DNA of 22,214 bases from Chara braunii (taxonomy: Eukaryota; Streptophyta; Charophyceae; Charales; Characeae): NCBI GenBank assembly GCA_003427395.1, contig BFEA01000675.1, positions 353,801-376,014 of the forward strand, written 5' to 3'. Under the pieces are notes generated by a model. The model searched no databases. It was given only the letters and a program-made list of their open reading frames with translations, and was not told where the DNA came from. Position 1 is the stretch's first letter; each line of letters starts with the position of its first letter. Of the stretch, positions 1-7,409 are shown piece by piece. The position numbers and the translations under genes are program-made.

Positions 1-395
1 AGAACTGCCCGGTAAACCGTAGGCAGAGAGGGAGAAGAGGACAACAAACGAGGGGCTGTGACAAACTGTTTCATCGGAGTTTCACCGACTCATAATTATA
101 TATATAGGGGTGTAGGGCTTTAAAAACCCTACAATCCTATGTTTTTTATTTAGGGATCGGACTTCGTTTAAGATTCGTAAAAAATGAAAAACGAAATTCG
201 ATTTAAACAAAATATTGAAAAAAAAAAAAAAAAAAAAGCAGGAATATTTTTTCGTCATGTTTGATATAGTCCCTGAGTTGTGCTGTATTTTTTTTAGAAA
301 TGAATTTCGTTTTTTTGTAGGGAAATTAGGTGTTAAAAAAAAATGAAGATGCAAAAATTGAAAACAAATAAACAAAAGAAGGGTTTGATTGATTG

Positions 396-396
<1 letters not shown>
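1..396. other. AT-rich DNA without a recognisable gene
   Basis: The stretch has many A and T runs (an A run near 220-237), TATATA near 98-105 and short TTGATTGATTGATG repeats at 386-397. Open frames here are short and low-complexity; nothing looks coding. Confidence 0.6.

Positions 397-428
<32 letters not shown>
397..428. repeat. (TG)n microsatellite
   Basis: About 16 uninterrupted TG units lead into CGCGTGTGCC. The same (TG)n plus GCGCG-type end recurs at 607-640. Confidence 0.95.
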
Positions 429-432
<4 letters not shown>

Positions 433-436
433 TGTG

Positions 437-606
437 CCAAGCAGAGAGCTCAAATGCACCAAGATTCCATCCAAATAAGAGCAAAGCAGCGAACTCGTTT
501 GCCAATGTTATCGCAAACGAGTCGCGCAGAGGTCCAGAGAGTCATGTACCAAGAAGTTAGCTCGAATGCACCAAGATTCCATCGAAATAAGAGCACAGCA
601 TCGAAC
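437..606 (+). repeat. Direct duplication of a ~58-bp segment, each copy beside (TG)n
   Basis: The segment with CTCAAATGCACCAAGATTCC at 437-495 recurs at 549-606 with few changes, period about 111 bp. A (TG)n tract precedes the first copy and another follows the second, so the microsatellite and its flank were probably duplicated together. Frames through it are not protein-like. Confidence 0.85.

Positions 607-632
<26 letters not shown>
607..632. repeat. (GT)n microsatellite
   Basis: About 13 GT units, followed by GCGCGCGTGTGCC. Confidence 0.93.
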
Positions 633-641
<9 letters not shown>

Positions 642-671
642 CCGGGGAGGGGAGGGAGGACCCCTCCCCCA

Positions 672-700
672 CCAATCAATCAATCAATCAATCAATCAAT
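672..700. repeat. (CAAT)n microsatellite
   Basis: Tetranucleotide CAAT/ATCA units run here and restart after an A-rich tract at about 725-737. Confidence 0.9.
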
Positions 701-839
701 AATTTAATATAAAAAAAAAAAAAACAATCAATCAATGAATATTTTTTTGTTTGAAAATTGTTTCCTATTTTTTAAATTATTTTTGCTACCTACCAAAAAA
801 CACCCCCCCAAAATTTTTAAAATATATATTTTTTTTTAT

Positions 840-1012
840 GCAGGCCTGTAGCCGCCGACGTGCGCCGGCTGCGCGTGCGCGCAGTTTTCCCGCCAGTGCC
901 CCCACCGGGCCGTGGCGCGGATCACTGCAAACTCGGCAGCGCGCCTCGGCCACGGCCGAGGCCGCAGGATCCGCGGCCGACGGTGTCATGTAGCTTGGGG
1001 ATGCAGTCGGAA
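840..1012. other. GC-rich island in AT-rich DNA
   Basis: About 170 bp of very GC- and CpG-rich sequence follows a T-rich tract ending ATGCAG, which would make a good splice acceptor for a plus-strand exon. Open frames run through it, but none gives a recognisable protein, and arginine- and proline-rich translation is expected from the base composition. It contains small perfect hairpins, such as CTGCGCG-TG-CGCGCAG and GCCTCGGCC-AC-GGCCGAGGC. It could be a CpG island, an exon of an unknown gene or a repeat. Confidence 0.45.
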
Positions 1013-1075
1013 AAAAAAAAAGTGAAAACACTCCGAAGGAAATTCCTTGGGCTCCGAGGATTCCCCACCCATTTC

Positions 1076-1121
1076 TTCCTTTTGCCCAAGGGACCTCACG
1101 AGGTCCCTTGGGCAAAAGGAA
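1076..1121. repeat. Perfect 21-bp inverted repeat with 4-nt spacer
   Basis: Arms 1076-1096 and 1101-1121 (core TTTGCCCAAGGGACCT) are exact reverse complements around CACG. The AAGGGACCT core resembles the AGGTCCC end of the MITE family at 2184-2350 and 14163-14334. Confidence 0.95.
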
Positions 1122-1467
1122 TCCGCGTTTCACGGAGAGGAGCGAGCACATGGGTAGAGAGAAGTTACAACAGAGAATCTGGATCGTGGCGGCACCCTAT
1201 TGGCTGAAGGTCTTAAACACATTTGATTTTTTTTGCCTTTTCTTTTTTCTTGTCTGACACCGTTCGAAGGAAATGTCCTCGGGCGACGTCCCCGGAGACA
1301 GGTGGAATGATGGCGGGAATTTCCTTGAAAACCCCCAAGGAAACTTCCTTCGGCCCCGAGGACGCCCCAAGGAGTGTCGAATGAGCCCCTATGCCTCGTT
1401 GAAACGCTGAATGCGGTCACTTGCAAAAAAGATAGGAGAAGCAGAAATCCCCCCCCAAAAAGCTGTT

Positions 1468-1613
1468 GTCCTTCAGGACTTCCGTTAAAGTTGGAACGAT
1501 ACAGAGAAGATTAGCATGGCCCCTGCCTGCACAAGGATGACATGCATAAACTGAGAAATGGTCCCGACTGGGCCGACTCCAAAGTTGTGAAGTGAAAAAA
1601 AAAAAAAAAAAAC
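1468..1613 (+). pseudogene. U6 snRNA retrocopy, nearly full length, with poly-A tail
   Basis: From 1468 the sequence follows plant U6 RNA end to end: a 5' stem-loop (GTCC-TTCA-GGAC), TTGGAACGATACAGAGA with the ACAGAGA box at 1501-1507, the U4-pairing AGCATGGCCCCTGC, AAGGATGACA and the 3' part ending GAAATGGTCC at 1564. In place of the single G of CCCCTGCGCAAGG it has CTGCA. There is no TATA box or upstream promoter element about 30 bp before it and no T-run terminator. Instead about 30 extra nt lead to an A18 tail (1596-1613). This fits a LINE-mobilised retrocopy rather than an active gene. Confidence 0.85.
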
Positions 1614-1639
1614 CCGGTTAACAACCTGACATTATAACC

Positions 1640-1722
1640 GCGGGGAGGTGGCCTGGCGTCAGGCACCGCGAAAATGGTACGCACATCGCACATGTAACCG
1701 TTAATAAAAAGATGATTTTACC
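1640..1722 (+). repeat. Degenerate tRNA-like SINE fragment
   Basis: AATGGTACGCACATCGCACATGTAACCGTTAATAAAA (1673-1710) matches the SINE-like unit at 7604-7675 (AATGGTACAC, CCGCACATGTAACTGG, TAATAAAA). The downstream B-box-like end is lost. Confidence 0.55.
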
Positions 1723-1849
1723 CCTGTGCTCAATTCATAAAAGTAATCAGATCTAAAATCATCTAACTCAATTAATTTTAGGGGCTATTCCGTGTGAAAA
1801 CTAGAAAGAAGTTGAAGAACCGTATTAAATTTTGTAAAGCAAAAAGAAT

Positions 1850-1897
1850 CTCCTTTGGGACACCTGTTAAAATTGGAACGACACAGAGAAGAATGGC

Positions 1898-1900
<3 letters not shown>
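1850..1900 (+). pseudogene. U6 snRNA 5' fragment
   Basis: CTCCTTTGGGACACCTGTTAAAATTGGAACGACACAGAGAAGA matches the 5' stem-loop and ACAGAGA region of U6. It runs into ATGGCCCC and then a 44-nt T run, where the match stops. Confidence 0.8.

Positions 1901-1944
<44 letters not shown>
1901..1944. repeat. Poly-T tract of 44 nt
   Basis: An uninterrupted T run separates two parts of a U6-like sequence. On the minus strand it reads as a poly-A tail, consistent with a retro-insertion in the opposite orientation. Confidence 0.95.
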
Positions 1945-1949
<5 letters not shown>

Positions 1950-1974
1950 ACCCGACCAATGTTAGTGTTGCTGA

Positions 1975-2046
1975 TAAGATTAGCATGGCCCCTGCCTGCA
2001 CAAGCTTAGGATGGCATGCATAAACCGACCAATGGTCCAAATTAAA
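1975..2046 (+). pseudogene. U6 snRNA 3' part
   Basis: AAGATTAGCATGGCCCCTGC continues into the CTGCACAAG insertion seen at 1468-1613, then GCATGCATAAACCGACCAATGGTCCAAATTA, the plant U6 3' end. A short extra CTTA follows CAAG. With 1850-1900 it makes one U6 copy broken by a poly-T insertion, with a short overlap at ATGGCCCC. Confidence 0.8.
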
Positions 2047-2183
2047 GGGAAGAAGAAGAAAGAAGAAGAAACGAAACTGTTGACATGTCATCCATTCGCG
2101 AACTGCAAATCCTTCTCAAGTAACAGAGCAGAGGAAAGAGAAAAACCGATCGGTGTAGGGGAGAGGGGTGACCAAGCCCCCTA

Positions 2184-2350
2184 GGCGTGAGGTCCCACTG
2201 GCAAAGATGATTGGTTCAAGCACCTGAATCTGAACGTGTTTATTGCGGACATGCATAAAGCAGATCCATAGTGGTTTTCTTTACCTCTCCACAAACACAT
2301 CCGAATGCAGGCGTTCAATCCCATCCTCTTTGCCAGTGGGACCTCGCGCC
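2184..2350. mobile_element. MITE, family B (ends GGTCCCACTGGC)
   Basis: A 167-bp foldback unit. The left arm (GGCGTGAGGTCCCACTGGC, then CTGAATCTGAACGTGTTT) is matched in reverse by the right arm (ending GCCAGTGGGACCTCGCGCC). Same family as 14163-14334 and the arms at 5005-6180. No coding capacity. Confidence 0.85.
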
Positions 2351-2417
2351 AGTGGCACTTAGCAGGAAACTATACAGGGATAACTGAACAAGCTACAGAT
2401 GTCGTAAGGACTGACAT

Positions 2418-2437
2418 TTTAAACCACCGGTACGTTT
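2418..2437. mobile_element. Solo end of MITE family A
   Basis: TTTTAAACCACCGGTACG matches the terminal repeat TTAAACCACCAGTAC of the elements at 8671-8867 and 17378-18575. I could not find a partner end nearby. Confidence 0.45.
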
Positions 2438-2446
2438 CACAGCCAA

Positions 2447-2479
2447 CCCNCCCCCCCCCCCCCCCAAAAAAAAAAAAAA
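2447..2479. repeat. Poly-C/poly-A run with one undetermined base
   Basis: A C run contains N at 2450 and is followed by an A run. The N and the run length should be treated as unreliable. Confidence 0.9.
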
Positions 2480-2715
2480 CCAATTTTCCTACAAAGCGGC
2501 GCATAGGCGTCTGACAGGATGTACCAGGATGAGGGCTCACAGAAAATATATCCACTGGCAGGCAAACCAGGTCACATGCAAGGTCCATTTCACCTGGATG
2601 GATTTGGTGCTCAGTGGCACCCCGATACATATCCCCCGCCAGACACGGCCCGCATTCAGCAGTGTCAGAGAAAAATGGCTGGGAAATACATGGGTCGAAT
2701 CTTTCCCACATAATA

Positions 2716-3056
2716 CAGAGAATCTGATCTAAGAACTACCACCACCTTTTCCTAAAACATTTTTTTGGGAGCACAGGTGCTAAGATTAATTAGTCTCGTG
2801 CTTGCACCGCTCCCCGCTCAACTCTTGATGACTGTGAGATCCCCCATAAAATGGCATACATATTATTCCACCATGGCTTACCTTTTTTTTTACAAAGAGA
2901 AAGAAAGAAAGAAAGAATACAGTGAACCGATGACCATGCACAGCACTTGATTTTATTTAATTCGATTTTTATTTACCGCCACTTGGAAACAAAAGTTGAA
3001 AAAAACAATTCGTACGATCTGCGGTGAGGTCCCACTTTCCTGGGGCTACGTCCCAC
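2716..3056. other. No recognisable gene; GAAA-type microsatellite
   Basis: A (AAAG)n run lies near 2896-2915. GAGGTCCCACTTTCCTGG at 3026-3043 resembles a family-B end and recurs at about 14567. The stretch leads into a G run at 3061-3077. Nothing coding is seen. Confidence 0.5.
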
Positions 3057-3060
3057 TGGC

Positions 3061-3077
3061 GGGGGGGGGGGGGGGGG
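3061..3077. repeat. Poly-G run (17 nt)
   Basis: An uninterrupted G run directly after CCCACTGGC. Confidence 0.95.
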
Positions 3078-3269
3078 CTTACAACTTTGGACTTGGTTTT
3101 GAGTACTCACCGGCTCCTACCATCTCATCTAAACATCTCATGGCCGCACTTTGGCCACATTGAAAAATACTCGAAAGGAAGACTGAACCTTGCAAAGGCC
3201 ACTCTGGATAATTCATTTTAAATTATTTTATTTATATATCGTCATAATAATAAGGCAACTTGAGTTGGA

Positions 3270-3331
3270 GAACCGTATGATGGGCGACCATCTCGCACGG
3301 TTCGGAGAGCACTTGTTCGCAATCTCTGCAC
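3270..3331 (+). ncRNA. Group II intron domain V/VI-like structure (decayed 3' end)
   Basis: Positions 3270-3303 form a 34-nt hairpin with the exact geometry of group II intron domain V. It has a lower helix GAACCGUAU/GCACGGUUC, a 2-nt bulge (UC, residues 24-25), a 5-bp upper helix GAUGG/CCAUC and a GNRA tetraloop (GCGA). The length equals the family standard. The catalytic AGC triad (residues 2-4) reads AAC, a G-to-A change that keeps pairing but would impair catalysis. The next stem AGAG...CUCU capped by UUG-UUCG-CAA (3306-3327), followed by GCAC, fits domain VI with a possible branch A at 3321-3322 and an AY end near 3331. Domains I-IV were not recognised. Origin is probably organellar DNA in the nucleus; chance hairpin formation remains possible. 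Confidence 0.55.
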
Positions 3332-3464
3332 CATTTTTTTTTTGACCTGAACGACCAATGCGAACTCCTGTCTCATAATCGCATTTCTCAAAAAAAAATT
3401 GTTGGAAAATAGATCTACAGATTTTGACAAAATGATGCTGAAAGAAGGGCAAAGCGCCACTAAT

Positions 3465-3648
3465 GGGACTTAGTGTCTCACCACACGGCACACGAAATGA
3501 AACCGAAACGAGTGCATCTGCCCACCGAACGTGGCAAAATACACTCGTCACTATTTATAGCAAACTGGTGAACCTGGCCATTTTCTGGGGGAAGATACAT
3601 TCGTTTCGTTTCTCGTTTCGTGTGCCGTGCGGCAACGCCCTTAGACCC
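3465..3648. mobile_element. Foldback element, 184 bp
   Basis: The left arm (GGGACTTAGTG, then CACGGCACACGAAATG) pairs with the right arm (CGTTTCGTGTGCCGTGCGG, then CTTAGACCC) over about 70 bp with some mismatches, leaving a short centre near 3555. No coding capacity. Unlike the other families here, the arms are rich in CGAAA. Confidence 0.8.
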
Positions 3649-3900
3649 TGGATTATTGGCTTCTGACAGTTGATCTTCAGAATCAAACTCACTCTGTCAG
3701 AAATGGAGAGTTATAGTAAGTGGTACCTCGCCCCCGCCAGTTTCCAGTACTAAGTGCAACTTCCTTTTCAACCCCCCCCCCCCCCCACACACACACCAAA
3801 AAAAAATAAAAAAAAATCGAGCAGGTGCAACTGCCCACCCAAAGATTGGGGCAATTAAAAAAAAAAAAAAACAAGGTTGTATGATGAGATGTCAGAGGCG
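3649..3900. other. Low-complexity DNA, no gene seen
   Basis: It holds C and A runs (about 3772-3786 and 3856-3871) and a short ACACAC stretch. Nothing else is recognised. Confidence 0.5.
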
Positions 3901-3909
3901 AGAGCTTAC

Positions 3910-3946
3910 CACTTTATACTTTGTCTAGGAACCCTTAGCCATTCTC
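3910..3946 (-). CDS. HFM1/MER3: HFM1/MER3-type DNA helicase, 37-nt micro-exon (EWL block)
   Basis: This short exon supplies the EWL segment that follows the IPN-x-x-DI of motif III in HFM1/MER3 proteins. Joined to the single G left by the previous exon it reads GEWLRVPRQSIK and then TG, leaving in phase 2. The acceptor is TTTGGATGCAG before GAGAATGG and the donor is AAAGTG followed by GTAAGC; both are canonical on the minus strand. Expected family residues at the expected place, the right phase and good splice sites together make chance unlikely, although 12 residues alone would be weak. The next family block (usually FGEE-x-RPVKL) was sought between 1 and 3900 and not found, so the following exon probably lies beyond the left edge. 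Confidence 0.7.
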
Positions 3947-4124
3947 CTGCATCCAAAAATGATAAACGCATGCTGAATGACTCGCTAACATTAACGACAA
4001 GAAGAGCCCTCAAGGGCCTCAACCAAAAAGGCGTGCGAACATGCAAATCGACATGATCCCAGATTGGATCATGCAACTGGTTGCGTTCACAATCAGGTAC
4101 ATGTCGGACAGGTGCTGAGCAATA

Positions 4125-4215
4125 TTATAAGAAAAAAGAGAGGACAGCTGCATATGCGTACCATTCAGGAGTCGAACTCTGACACCAGGTCTCTCCCAAA
4201 ACCACCTACCATTAC
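4125..4215 (-). repeat. tRNA-like (SINE-type) fragment
   Basis: On the minus strand TGGTAATGGTAGGTGG resembles a Pol III A box, followed by GAGTTCGACTCC, a near-consensus B box (GGTTCGANNCC). No full cloverleaf can be folded, so it is a SINE remnant or chance match rather than a tRNA gene. Confidence 0.35.
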
Positions 4216-4298
4216 CAGAGACCCAGCCTTCACCATACAAGATCATCACTACAAAGGGGGTAAAGAGGACGGTGAAACAAAATCCGACCGCCCGTACA

Positions 4299-4441
4299 GC
4301 GGCAGTACTTCCGAGGCACTTTTCTTTGGAGCTGGGAATGGGTCGCAAAACCAAAAAAAAACGAACCGGCCCAGCCCCCCTTTTGGCGGCCGCCAGCATC
4401 CATTTCGCTCCGCAGGCCAAGCCCTGAAAGTTGTGTCGGTA
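4299..4441 (-). mobile_element. MITE family A, truncated copy
   Basis: GGCAGTACTTCCGAGGCACTTTTCT, CCTTTTGGCGGC and CCCTGAAAGTTGTG follow the reverse complement of the element at 8671-8867 in the same order. The far terminal repeat is missing, so the copy is truncated. Confidence 0.75.
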
Positions 4442-4822
4442 TTCGAACGATAAGGAGAAGAAATTAGTGCAAACGATGGCAAAAGGGAGTGGGAGAACTT
4501 AATTTGATAAAGGGCCAAAGCGACAAAGTATGTTGCATGGGGAATACTGAGAACAAGTGGCATACAGGGTATTTACAAGGAGGAAGGGTGGGAAGATTCT
4601 GAAGGGAAGGAAGAGAAAGAAGGGAATACTGAGAGGAACATTGAGAGGGAAGGGGGGGGGAGGGGGGGAGGGGGGGGGAGTATGGTGAAGGGTACCAGGG
4701 GAGCGAAGTAGGCAAAGCGAAGCTGGCGATGCCTGCAAACCAATGGGAGTCTCCTGGTTGCTCACCGTCTTTCACCTCACTTCTCCCCTTTGGTCACAAA
4801 CTTCATGTTCTTTTGCTTGGTG
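4442..4822. repeat. Purine-rich stretch with G runs
   Basis: The plus strand is strongly A/G-rich from about 4455 to 4700, including several G runs at 4651-4679 separated by single A. This could form G-quadruplexes. Minus-strand frames here are serine/proline-rich by composition and do not look like a gene. Confidence 0.6.
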
Positions 4823-4868
4823 GGGATAAGTAACCGGACTGACGCCCCCCAGAATCGAAGGGGCACCA
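4823..4868 (+). repeat. Dispersed repeat shared with 14010-14055
   Basis: GGGGATAAGTAACCGGACTGACGCCCCCCAGAATCGAA recurs as GGGGAATAGGAACCGGACTGATGCTCCCCAGAATGGAA. Both copies lie 110-180 bp before a family-B MITE end. Confidence 0.75.
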
Positions 4869-4897
4869 CGTGTGTGTGTGTGGCTCAAAAAAAAAAA

Positions 4898-4950
4898 GAA
4901 ATTACCATAACCCCGTGCAAGGATGACATGGACAAATCAAAAAATGGTCC
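4898..4950 (+). pseudogene. U6 snRNA 3' fragment
   Basis: ATTACCATAACCCCGTGCAAGGATGACATGGACAAATCAAAAAATGGTCC matches U6 from the U4-pairing segment to the 3' end with several substitutions. It lacks the CTGCA insertion seen at 1468-1613. An A-rich tail follows. Confidence 0.7.
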
Positions 4951-4977
4951 ACCAAAAAAAAAAAGAAAAAACAAAGT

Positions 4978-5004
4978 CATGGTACAGAGAAGATTGGCAT
5001 GGTC
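4978..5004 (+). pseudogene. U6 snRNA fragment with ACAGAGA box
   Basis: TGGTACAGAGAAGATTGGCATGGTCC matches U6 GATACAGAGAAGATTAGCATGGCCC. It lies after, not before, the 3' fragment at 4898-4950, so the two are separate insertions or a rearrangement. It ends at a family-B terminus. Confidence 0.65.
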
Positions 5005-5475
5005 CTTGGGCCCAAGTCCCGCTAGCAGCGTTGAGTTTCCTCAATGCCTGAATCTGGACGTGTTTGTGGAAATGTGCAGAAATCACATTCAGTTTCGTCA
5101 AGGGCAATTTGCGGATATACCTGTTTGGGGAACAATCGTAGCAACTATAACGGTCCACCCACGTATTCTGACAGAAAAACACATTTCGTTGCAATTCAGC
5201 CATAATGGATTCAGATATGTTTCTATGCAGAAATACCTGTTTCGTGCATTTTGGTGGGGAAGGACCCATGGGCCTTCACTCACCTGCATTCGCGTTCTCT
5301 CAAACAGGTAGCGCAGACATCGGGATTCTACCTGAATCCTGTTGTGGAGATCATGTCCACTTTCTCCCTGTCATCCTCGTTTACCTCGTTTACCTTGTGC
5401 AGGGGCTAGTCCCACTAGCAGCGTTGAGTTTCCCTTCATTCGCGTTCTCTCAGACACGTAGCAACTATACCTGTT

Positions 5476-5583
<108 letters not shown>

Positions 5584-5589
5584 ATGATT

Positions 5590-5700
5590 GCAGACATCGG
5601 GATTCTGCACCTCTCCACAACTACTTCCAGATTCAGGTGCAAAATATCAGACTAATAATCAGAGGAATCTGGACGTCTTTGTGGAGAGGTGGGAATCTTG
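5590..5700. repeat. Family-B-like inner foldback
   Basis: CACCTCTCCACAACTACTTCCAGATT (5609-5634) pairs with AATCTGGACGTCTTTGTGGAGAGGTG (5667-5692). GCAGACATCGGGATTCT at 5590-5606 also occurs at 5311-5327. The arms resemble the inner arms of the MITEs at 2184 and 14163. Confidence 0.75.
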
Positions 5701-5747
5701 AATTTTGGCACCTGTCTGCAAGCACGCCCAGGATCTCTCTCTCTCTA

Positions 5748-5750
<3 letters not shown>

Positions 5751-5808
<58 letters not shown>
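5751..5808. repeat. (GT)n microsatellite, 29 units
   Basis: Pure GT repeats preceded by CTCTCTCTCTAT. Confidence 0.97.
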
Positions 5809-5809
<1 letters not shown>

Positions 5810-6180
5810 TGCCGTATGCACCATAGTGCACAACATGAAGAGAGAGAAAGAGAGGAGGGTGGGCTACGAATCTCCGTGCTTAGGGAGAGGTGCGGACAAT
5901 CGCAACCATCCACAAACACGTCCAGATTCGGGCTGAGGAGCTACGGACAAAAAAAAAAGTGAAAAAGAGGTGCCTGTACGGGTTCCAGGCGTCATGGATT
6001 CCAGGCCGGCACTGGTACGGGCCATTTCCAGGGCCTAAGGTTTGCGGGCTGAGTGCTTGTGACCAAGCACTCAGAGGCCCACGGGTCCTTGCCCAACAAA
6101 ATGCACGAAACATGTATTTCTCCGTATTATTGCGTTGAGGGAAACTCAACGCTGCTAGTGGGACTTGCCCCTGCACAAGG

Positions 6181-6642
6181 CAAACGAGGCGCCTGGACTG
6201 GACAATACCACACTTGTTTGTTTGTATATTACACGGGACGCGGTCAGGTGCGTTTGGAGAGCCACGACTCACTGCGGTGCCCTAAACCAGGCGACTCTGG
6301 CGATAGGTGCAAATTAATGCGAAGCGTCTGCTCTGGCCACCGGAGCGACTGCCAGGATAGAATCATACAAGAAGTACGTGAACCACAAATCTCAATTCTC
6401 TCATCTAGAGACATGCTCAAATCTAGAAATTATTGAAAACCAAAACTCAACTGGTACACCCATCACGACCCATCATGATGAGCTGTTAAAATGCAGACCG
6501 GAGTTCGAATCCATATGGAACTACATTTTTGTTGATCCAAAAATCCTAAAATGTCATAGGGTATCATTTTATTATCAATTGGTTGCCAAGTGCCAGGATC
6601 AATAAGTAATTCGATTCTTTCTGTGCAGACAGAAAATCTTAC
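6181..6642. other. Intronic DNA, no feature beyond a B-box-like site
   Basis: GGAGTTCGAATCC at 6500-6512 resembles a Pol III B box, but no A box or cloverleaf is found. Nothing else is recognised. Confidence 0.45.
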
Positions 6643-6796
6643 CTATGTCCAGGAGATTGGGAATGGTTGCTGAGACGGCAAGAAAGCGGATTTTCGCAAC
6701 AGGGAAGGAGCTCATCTCTGGGTATCTTGACACCATTTTCAGCCGGCTGACAATCGCCTCTAGTGCAGCTCCACGAGGCTCGCTCAGCAGATGCAC
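6643..6796 (-). CDS. HFM1/MER3: HFM1/MER3-type DNA helicase, exon (rest of motif II to motif III)
   Basis: This exon continues the helicase of 9565-9792. It begins VHLLSEPRGAALEAIVSR, so joining it to the preceding exon restores DEVH, the Walker B box that binds magnesium-ATP. It then carries RFLAVSATIPN, which is motif III (SAT) and couples ATP hydrolysis to unwinding, and ends LLDI plus one base. The acceptor is ACCAG before GTG and the donor is ATAG followed by GTAAGA. Length is 154 nt, entering in phase 0 and leaving in phase 1. The ExRGxxLExxVSR block after motif II is typical of the HFM1/Brr2/Slh1 group. The flanking introns are 2768 bp (upstream, GC-AG) and 2696 bp (downstream, GT-AG). 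No stop or frameshift is seen. Confidence 0.87.
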
Positions 6797-6952
6797 CTGG
6801 TCATGAAAGCAGAGTCAGCACATGGTCCGACCATCAAAAAACACATAATCGTAGCTGCACGATGAAAATATGTGAGATAACATCTCGAAAAAGGCCACTT
6901 CAACGAAAGGAAGTAAGGTTTTATTCATTTTGATTTATTTCTTTGTCTTTTA

Positions 6953-7341
6953 GGGAAAATTTTTCGAAATGCCCCTCCGACTTCCATTTATTTACGCTAT
7001 GCCCCTCTGACGGCCAGCTTACCATGTCGCGCCCTTCTGAAAACTATTGAAGTTTCTGAAAACCCTTGGCATCCTTTGGGCCTGAAATATGTTGAATATG
7101 GCCCCTACCAGTACCAGTTCCAAATTTCCAGTATGCCCAGGTAGCTCCGCTCCCAGGGCCAGGGGGAACGGCCGCGAGTGCCACCAACGGCCACAGGGGC
7201 ATTCTGGAAAGTTGCACCCCACACTGACAGGGGTCTGCAGGAAACTTCAGAGGCCCCAGGGGCACCGCAGGGTAAGTCGGCCGTTGGAGGGCCACACCGC
7301 AAATAAATGGAAGTTGGGAGGGGCATTTCCAAAATTCTCCC
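6953..7341. mobile_element. Foldback element, 389 bp
   Basis: The left arm (GGGAAAATTTTTCGAAATGCCCCTCC, then CTTCCATTTATTT) is the reverse complement of the right arm (AAATAAATGGAAG, GGGAGGGGCATTTCC, ATTCTCCC). Weaker pairing continues inward (CGGCCAGCTTACC with GGGTAAGTCGGCC). The centre is GC-rich with no recognisable protein. Confidence 0.85.
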
Positions 7342-7409
7342 TTTATTTTCTTTTGTTTTTTTCAAACGACGATGTCATTCAGAAGATCCATTTCGAGTTC
7401 CAAACAGAT

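Noticed and set aside
1468-1564. Active U6 snRNA gene
   Set aside because: No TATA box or upstream element, no T-run terminator, an insertion in the conserved core and a poly-A tail.
1815-1835. Second domain V-like start (GAACCGTATTAAA)
   Set aside because: The complementary half and GNRA loop are absent.
1-3900. Next helicase exon (FGEE-RPVKL block)
   Set aside because: No matching minus-strand sequence with a suitable acceptor was found.
4790-5311. 173-codon open frame on the plus strand
   Set aside because: It crosses U6 fragments and a MITE end, so it is a chance frame.
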